Source of the DNA: JACVRW01 sp034664085
GTDB taxonomy: Bacteria > Actinomycetota > Thermoleophilia > Solirubrobacterales > Thermoleophilaceae
Direction of reading: 5' to 3'
NCBI GenBank assembly: GCA_034664085.1
Contig: JAXDII010000017.1
Location: 1 to 9,733, forward strand
Length of the DNA stretch: 9,733 bases
This document shows, in pieces, positions 6,550-9,733 of the stretch. The notes beneath the pieces were generated by a model that was given only the letters and a program-made list of their open reading frames with translations, ran no database searches and was not told the DNA's origin. Each line of letters begins with the position of its first letter. Positions within the stretch are counted from its first letter, which is position 1. Both the position numbers and the translations under genes were made by a program.

Positions 6550-6825
6550 CTAGTACCGGATCAGCATGACCATGAGAACGATCGCGAAGGCGACCTGCCC
6601 GATGCCCAGCGACACGCCGAGGTTCGCCGCCCCGGCCAGCTCGGCGATCAGCACGGTGGCCGCGAACACGGCGGCCAGGATGCCGACCTGCGCGAGGAGG
6701 CGTGGGGCGGCCGGGCCAAGCCGGGCGGCGCGCTCGCCGGCGCTGGTCTCGCGCTGCGCGGGCGCGGCTGCCTCGGCGCGTTGGGCGGCGGGCCGCTCGC
6801 CCGACCGCTTGCTGCGGCGGCTCAC
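6550..6825 (-). CDS. Small two-helix membrane protein, translationally coupled to meaB
   Basis: This 91-residue protein has a highly charged, Arg/Ala/Glu-rich N-terminal half (residues 1-42) followed by two membrane segments (about 43-64 and 71-89) ending in Arg-Tyr. The start is GTG 6825, overlapping the meaB stop (GTGA), with GAGGAGG exactly seven bases upstream; this fixes the start even though the frame stays open much further upstream inside meaB. I do not recognise the family. The topology suggests a cytoplasmic, possibly nucleic-acid- or protein-binding tail on a membrane hairpin. Coupling to meaB hints at co-expression, but it may simply be a hitchhiking gene. It ends 3 bp from the convergent PD40 protein gene, leaving no room for a terminator. 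Confidence 0.75.
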   Translation of the reverse strand: MSRRSKRSGERPAAQRAEAAAPAQRETSAGERAARLGPAAPRLLAQVGILAAVFAATVLIAELAGAANLGVSLGIGQVAFAIVLMVMLIRY

Positions 6826-7778
6826 CGCCCGGCCTCCTCGAGCGCGCGCACGAGCTCGGCGACCGAGTCCGACGGGCTCCTGGCTTCCAGCAGGCGCTGC
6901 GCCTCGCGGCGGCCCCCGGCCGCGCGCAGGGCGCTCTCGCCATGCTCGGCGGTGAGCTCGCGCAGCGCCGAGAGGCGGCGGGCGCGCACGCGCCGCGCGC
7001 CGACGTCGATGCGATCGCGGTGGGCGTCGAGCTCGCCGGCCAGCTCGCCGATTCCCGACGGCGGCGGGATCGACGACACGGCCACGACGGGCACGTCGCT
7101 CGAGCCCAGCGCGGCGAGCGCCTGGTCGAGGTCGGCGCGCGCCCGCTTGGCGGCGTCGCCCAGGTCGGCCTTGGTCACCACGAGCACGTCCGGCACCTCC
7201 ATGATCCCCGCCTTCAAGAACTGCAGCACGTCGCCAGACGCCGGCTGCACGACCACCGCAACGGTGTCGCACACCTCCTCGACGTCGGTCTCGGACTGGC
7301 CCACGCCGACAGTCTCGACGACCACGACGTCGAACGCCGCCGCGAGCGCGTCGGCGCCCTCTCGCGTGGGGGCGGCCAGCCCGCCGAGACGCCCGCCCGC
7401 TGCGGTCGAGCGGATCAGGATGCCGTCGTCCTTGGGGTCGTGCTCAATGCGGGCGCGGTCGCCGAGCAGCGAGCCGCCCGAGCGCTTCGACGACGGATCG
7501 ACCGCCAGCACGGCCACCGTCCGGCCGTCGCCGCGCCACTTGGCCACGAGCGCGGAGAGCAGCGTCGACTTGCCGGCGCCGGGCGGCCCCGTCACGCCGA
7601 CGAGATGCGCGGGCGCCTCCCCGCCGAGCTTGGCGGGGGACACCTCGGCCAGCAGGGCCGCGGCGGCCTCGCGCCCGGCCGGAGAGCGGTCCTCGATCAG
7701 GTTGAGCGCCGCCGGCGCGGCGGAGCGGTCGCCCTCGCGCAGGCGGCGTCCGAGCTCGGCGGGATCGGCGGCGGCCAT
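6822..7778 (-). CDS. meaB: MeaB-type GTPase, chaperone of B12-dependent acyl-CoA mutase
   Basis: This 318-residue G3E-family GTPase (MeaB/ArgK) gates B12 loading into acyl-CoA mutases and protects them from inactivation, using GTP hydrolysis. Motifs seen: Walker A GPPGAGKST (residues 64-72), the base-binding and switch segment 'DPSSKRSGGSLLGDR' (94-108), 'VETVGVGQSE' (154-163) with the family Glu and Gly-Val-Gly-Gln, and VTKAD (201-205) as the guanine-specificity motif. Length is normal. The C-terminal dimerisation helices (about 265-318) are present. The start is ATG 7778, 12 bases after the stop of the DUF559 gene; no clear Shine-Dalgarno is seen. Its likely client is the mutase whose 3' part lies at 8787-9733 on the same strand, separated from meaB by one unrelated gene. 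Confidence 0.94.
   Translation of the reverse strand: MAAADPAELGRRLREGDRSAAPAALNLIEDRSPAGREAAAALLAEVSPAKLGGEAPAHLVGVTGPPGAGKSTLLSALVAKWRGDGRTVAVLAVDPSSKRSGGSLLGDRARIEHDPKDDGILIRSTAAGGRLGGLAAPTREGADALAAAFDVVVVETVGVGQSETDVEEVCDTVAVVVQPASGDVLQFLKAGIMEVPDVLVVTKADLGDAAKRARADLDQALAALGSSDVPVVAVSSIPPPSGIGELAGELDAHRDRIDVGARRVRARRLSALRELTAEHGESALRAAGGRREAQRLLEARSPSDSVAELVRALEEAGR
6833..6839 (-). promoter_or_regulatory. Shine-Dalgarno of the small membrane protein gene, inside meaB
   Basis: GAGGAGG on the minus strand lies seven bases before GTG 6825 and within the last codons of meaB. It is the strongest ribosome-binding site in the window and supports the short reading of the downstream gene. Confidence 0.7.
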
Positions 7779-7790
7779 CGCCGCGGCACG

Positions 7791-8747
7791 CTAGCGGGCG
7801 AGCAGGGCGCCGGTCGTCGCCATCGCGCCATCCGGCTCGCGCAGCACCTGGCGCCGGGTGAAGCGGAGCACCCTCCAGCCGGCGAGCTGCGCCCGCTGGT
7901 CGCGCAGCCGGTCACGCTCGAAGCCCTGCCGCGTGCCGTGGGAGTCCCAGCCGTCGGTCTCCACGATCAGGCGCTCGCGACGCCAGAGGAAGTCGGCTCT
8001 GATCGGCGGACCGTCGTCGAGCTCGAGCCACTGGTTGACCTTCGGCCTGGGCAGGCCCGCGGCGCGGCAGAGCTCGAGGAAGCGGTCCTCCAGGTCGTTC
8101 GCCGTTAGCCCCGGATCGTCGTTGAGGTCGGCGAGCACGTTGCGCAGCACCGCCGCGCCGCGCCTGCCGTTCGCGTGGGTCAGGATTTCCTCAACCGCAC
8201 GCATGTCGAACAGGCGCAGCATCTCGGCCTGCTCCACGGCCCGCTCGACCGTCCGCGGTGGCACCACGTCGGCGAGGTCCAGCAGCGTGCGCGCGACCGT
8301 GGTGCACGGGATGCCGTCGCGGCTGGTGGTGTCCTCGGGCCGCAGCGTGGTGGTGGCGTGCACGTCGAGGCCCGCCCGAGGACGGGCCGACGGCAGCGGC
8401 AGGGACACGTCCGTGTTGGGACGGTTGTCGGGGCGCAGCCCCCAGAGCCCGGCCGCCGAGCGATGGCTGAGCACGGCGCGTGGCCCGCAGGCCAGCACGG
8501 CGGCCATCCAGCGGCCGGGCTTGGTGAGGCGCGGGTGGCCGACGGCGTAGACGCCGCGGTGGATGCGATGCAGCCGGCCCGCCTTCGCTCGCTCGGCCAC
8601 ACCACTCTTGCTCAGCCCCAGCGCCCGCAGCTGAGACAGGGCGACCACGCCGTGTTGACGCTCCGCCAGCCCGGCAAGGGCGATATCGCGCGGGGGTCCC
8701 GCACAAAAGTCCAGACATGGTGGACCAACGTGTGGAGCCCCCTTCAT
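7791..8747 (-). CDS. AbiEi-type winged-helix plus DUF559 nuclease-like protein
   Basis: This 318-residue protein has an N-terminal winged-helix region like the AbiEi antitoxin domain (about residues 21-75; 'AERQHGVVALSQLRALGLS', then GVYAVGH), a middle region with Ser-His (94-95) and 'GIPCTTVARTLLDLAD' (145-160), and a C-terminal DUF559 domain (about 215-300). The last has a Vsr/PD-(D/E)XK-like core: ADF (Asp252), IVETDG (Glu263, Asp265), His270 and 'QLAGWRVLRFT' (287-297). Such proteins are common in actinobacteria, often as stand-alone genes, and their function is not established; DNA binding and nuclease activity are inferences. The start is ATG 8747. The first 20 or so codons are poor in third-position G/C and may be a non-standard leader, but no better in-frame start exists before the conserved domain. 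It sits between the mutase gene and meaB. Confidence 0.85.
   Translation of the reverse strand: MKGAPHVGPPCLDFCAGPPRDIALAGLAERQHGVVALSQLRALGLSKSGVAERAKAGRLHRIHRGVYAVGHPRLTKPGRWMAAVLACGPRAVLSHRSAAGLWGLRPDNRPNTDVSLPLPSARPRAGLDVHATTTLRPEDTTSRDGIPCTTVARTLLDLADVVPPRTVERAVEQAEMLRLFDMRAVEEILTHANGRRGAAVLRNVLADLNDDPGLTANDLEDRFLELCRAAGLPRPKVNQWLELDDGPPIRADFLWRRERLIVETDGWDSHGTRQGFERDRLRDQRAQLAGWRVLRFTRRQVLREPDGAMATTGALLAR
8709..8725. repeat. Inverted repeat near the 5' end of the DUF559 gene
   Basis: GTCCA and TGGAC flank seven bases (GACATGG). A second small palindrome, TGGT-GG-ACCA, overlaps it at 8718-8727. Both lie in the AT-richer first codons of the DUF559 gene and could be an operator for its own winged-helix domain. 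Short arms make chance occurrence possible. Confidence 0.25.
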
Positions 8748-8759
8748 CGGTGCCCCAAG

Positions 8760-8780
8760 CGTCGCGCGGCGCCGCCGACG
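8760..8780 (-). terminator. GC-rich hairpin after the mutase gene, weak terminator candidate
   Basis: Seven bases after the mutase stop there is an inverted repeat: outer arms CGTCG/CGACG and inner GCGGC/GCCGC, with one bulged base and almost no loop. No T-run follows, so termination would be inefficient or of the U-tract-less type; read-through into the DUF559 gene and meaB is plausible. Confidence 0.35.
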
Positions 8781-8786
8781 TGTGGG

Positions 8787-9733
8787 TTACGAGTGCAACG
8801 TTTGCGTAACGCCGTGGTGCTCCGCCACGAGGTCCACGATGTCGCCCATGATGCGGCTGATCTCGAAGTCCTTGGGCGTGTAGACGCGGGTGATGCCGGC
8901 CTCCAGCAGGGCCGCCTCGTCGGCCGGGGGGATGATCCCGCCCACGACGACGGGCACCGAGGAGCCGGCCTCGGAGAGCTCGCGCAGCACCTCCGGGATC
9001 AGCTCGCCGTGCGAGCCGGACAGGATTGAGAGCCCCACCACGTGCACGCCCTCGTCGATGGCCGCGCGGGCGATGCGCGCCGGCGTCAGCCGGATGCCCT
9101 CGTAGACCACGTCCATGCCGGCGTCGCGCGCACGCACGGCGATCTGCTCGGCGCCGTTGGAGTGCCCGTCGAGGCCCGGCTTGCCCACGAGGATCTTGAC
9201 CCTCCGCCCGAGCGCCTCGGATACCCGCTCGACGCGGTCGCGCAGGTCGGCAAGGGCGTCGTCGGCCGGGGCCGCCGCCGCGTCGGCCACCCCGGTCGGC
9301 GCCCGATACTCGCCGAATACCTCCCGGAGGGCCGCCGCCCACTCACCCGTGGTTGCTCCGGCCTGGGCCGCGGCCAGCGTGGGGGGCATGATGTTCGAAT
9401 CGGGGTCCGCGGCGGCCAAGCGCAGAACGTCCAGCGCGGCGTCCACGGCGCCCTTGTCGCGGCCGTTGCGCCAGCGCTCCAGCGCGGCAACTGACGAGCG
9501 CTCCACGTCGGGATCGACCCGCAGGATGCCGCCGTCCTCGCCGTCCTGGAGCGGCGAGGGCTCAGCCTCCGTGAAGATGTTCTGGCCGACCACGGCCAGG
9601 TCGCCGGTCTCGATGCGGCGCATGCGCGCGCGGTGCGACTCCACCAGCTGCGTCTTCATGTAGGGCACCGCCGCCACCGCGCCGCCGCGCTCGGCCACCA
9701 CCGCCATCTCGGCGCGGGCCCCGGTGACCAGCT
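8787..9733 (-). CDS. Ethylmalonyl-CoA mutase/MeaA-type B12-dependent acyl-CoA mutase (partial, 5' end outside window)
   Basis: This frame enters from the right edge and ends at TAA 8787; 314 residues are visible, with no start inside the gene (ATG 9707 is internal). Numbered from that ATG, residues 1-140 are the end of the catalytic domain ('GGAVAAVPYMKTQLVESH', 'TTGEWAAALREVFGEYRAPTG'). After an Ala/Asp-rich linker, residues about 168-300 form the cobalamin-binding domain: DGHSNG (180-185), where His182 is the lower ligand of cobalt in the DxHxxG motif, LSILSGSH (226-233) and VVVGGIIPP (253-261). 'KPGLDGHSNGAEQIAVRARD' (176-195) and the FGEYRAPTG segment are characteristic of MeaA/ethylmalonyl-CoA mutase rather than the classical methylmalonyl-CoA mutase large subunit. 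The reaction would be a carbon-skeleton rearrangement of an acyl-CoA (ethylmalonyl-CoA to methylsuccinyl-CoA in the ethylmalonyl-CoA pathway). Substrate choice rests on the missing catalytic part. Confidence 0.92.
   Translation of the reverse strand, partial: LVTGARAEMAVVAERGGAVAAVPYMKTQLVESHRARMRRIETGDLAVVGQNIFTEAEPSPLQDGEDGGILRVDPDVERSSVAALERWRNGRDKGAVDAALDVLRLAAADPDSNIMPPTLAAAQAGATTGEWAAALREVFGEYRAPTGVADAAAAPADDALADLRDRVERVSEALGRRVKILVGKPGLDGHSNGAEQIAVRARDAGMDVVYEGIRLTPARIARAAIDEGVHVVGLSILSGSHGELIPEVLRELSEAGSSVPVVVGGIIPPADEAALLEAGITRVYTPKDFEISRIMGDIVDLVAEHHGVTQTLHS

Noticed and set aside
5043..6569. Long plus-strand frame overlapping the sigma and PD40 genes
   Set aside because: Arg/Gly/Ala-rich shadow; the sigma region 4 and propeller motifs are in the accepted frames.
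6550..7272. 240-residue version of the small membrane protein
   Set aside because: Its first 149 residues are an Arg/Gly-rich shadow of meaB; the GAGGAGG site and GTG at 6825 fix the short form.
6702..8108. Long plus-strand frame opposite meaB and the DUF559 gene
   Set aside because: No domain and biased composition, while the minus-strand frames give clear families.
7791..8747. Complete type IV toxin-antitoxin system
   Set aside because: Only the AbiEi-like domain is present; both neighbours are metabolic genes and no AbiEii toxin is visible.
9705..9707. ATG as start of the mutase gene
   Set aside because: The frame stays open to the window edge, and the residues after this ATG are from inside the mutase catalytic domain.

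Overview
The window is about 9.7 kb of very GC-rich DNA with strong third-position G/C bias, tightly packed genes and frequent GTG/TTG starts. This points to an actinobacterial chromosome. The gene types (AbiEi/DUF559 proteins, a sigma factor coupled to a PD40 membrane protein, a small NTF2-like lipoprotein, a MeaA-type mutase) suggest Thermoleophilia/Solirubrobacterales, but that lineage call is inference. No rRNA, tRNA, transposase, integrase or CRISPR array was seen, and no stretch over 300 bases lacks a gene.

Left part (1-3083). An uncharacterised protein with two CxxC pairs (minus strand, runs off the left edge) diverges from a small putative lipoprotein; their start codons are only 9 bp apart. 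The lipoprotein converges on a large secreted M19 (membrane dipeptidase)-like hydrolase, and the two stop codons share one CTAG. The hydrolase has a TTG start with a good Shine-Dalgarno and, upstream, a sequence resembling a SigB/SigF-type stress promoter.

Middle (3084-6546). A luciferase-like (LLM) F420/flavin oxidoreductase diverges from mobA (Mo cofactor guanylyltransferase) across 35 bp. This gap holds a TAnnnT hexamer facing each way just upstream of each GTG, as expected for near-leaderless transcripts. Next comes an ECF-type sigma factor whose stop overlaps the start of a single-pass membrane protein with a PD40/WD40-like extracytoplasmic domain. The pair looks like a sigma factor and membrane partner, although the partner lacks the classical zinc anti-sigma motif.

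Right part (6550-9733). A minus-strand cluster reads, in transcription order: C-terminal part of an ethylmalonyl-CoA mutase/MeaA-type B12-dependent acyl-CoA mutase (runs off the right edge), an AbiEi-type winged-helix plus DUF559 nuclease-like protein, the mutase chaperone GTPase MeaB, and a 91-residue two-helix membrane protein translationally coupled to meaB. MeaB loads and protects the B12 cofactor of such mutases, so mutase and meaB belong together functionally; the DUF559 gene between them is the unexpected element.

Most of the window is ordinary chromosome. I do not see a convincing undescribed multi-gene system. The best leads are the DUF559 gene between mutase and meaB, the sigma/PD40 pair, the trefoil-plus-M19 secreted hydrolase with a stress-type promoter, and the very compact divergent start regions.
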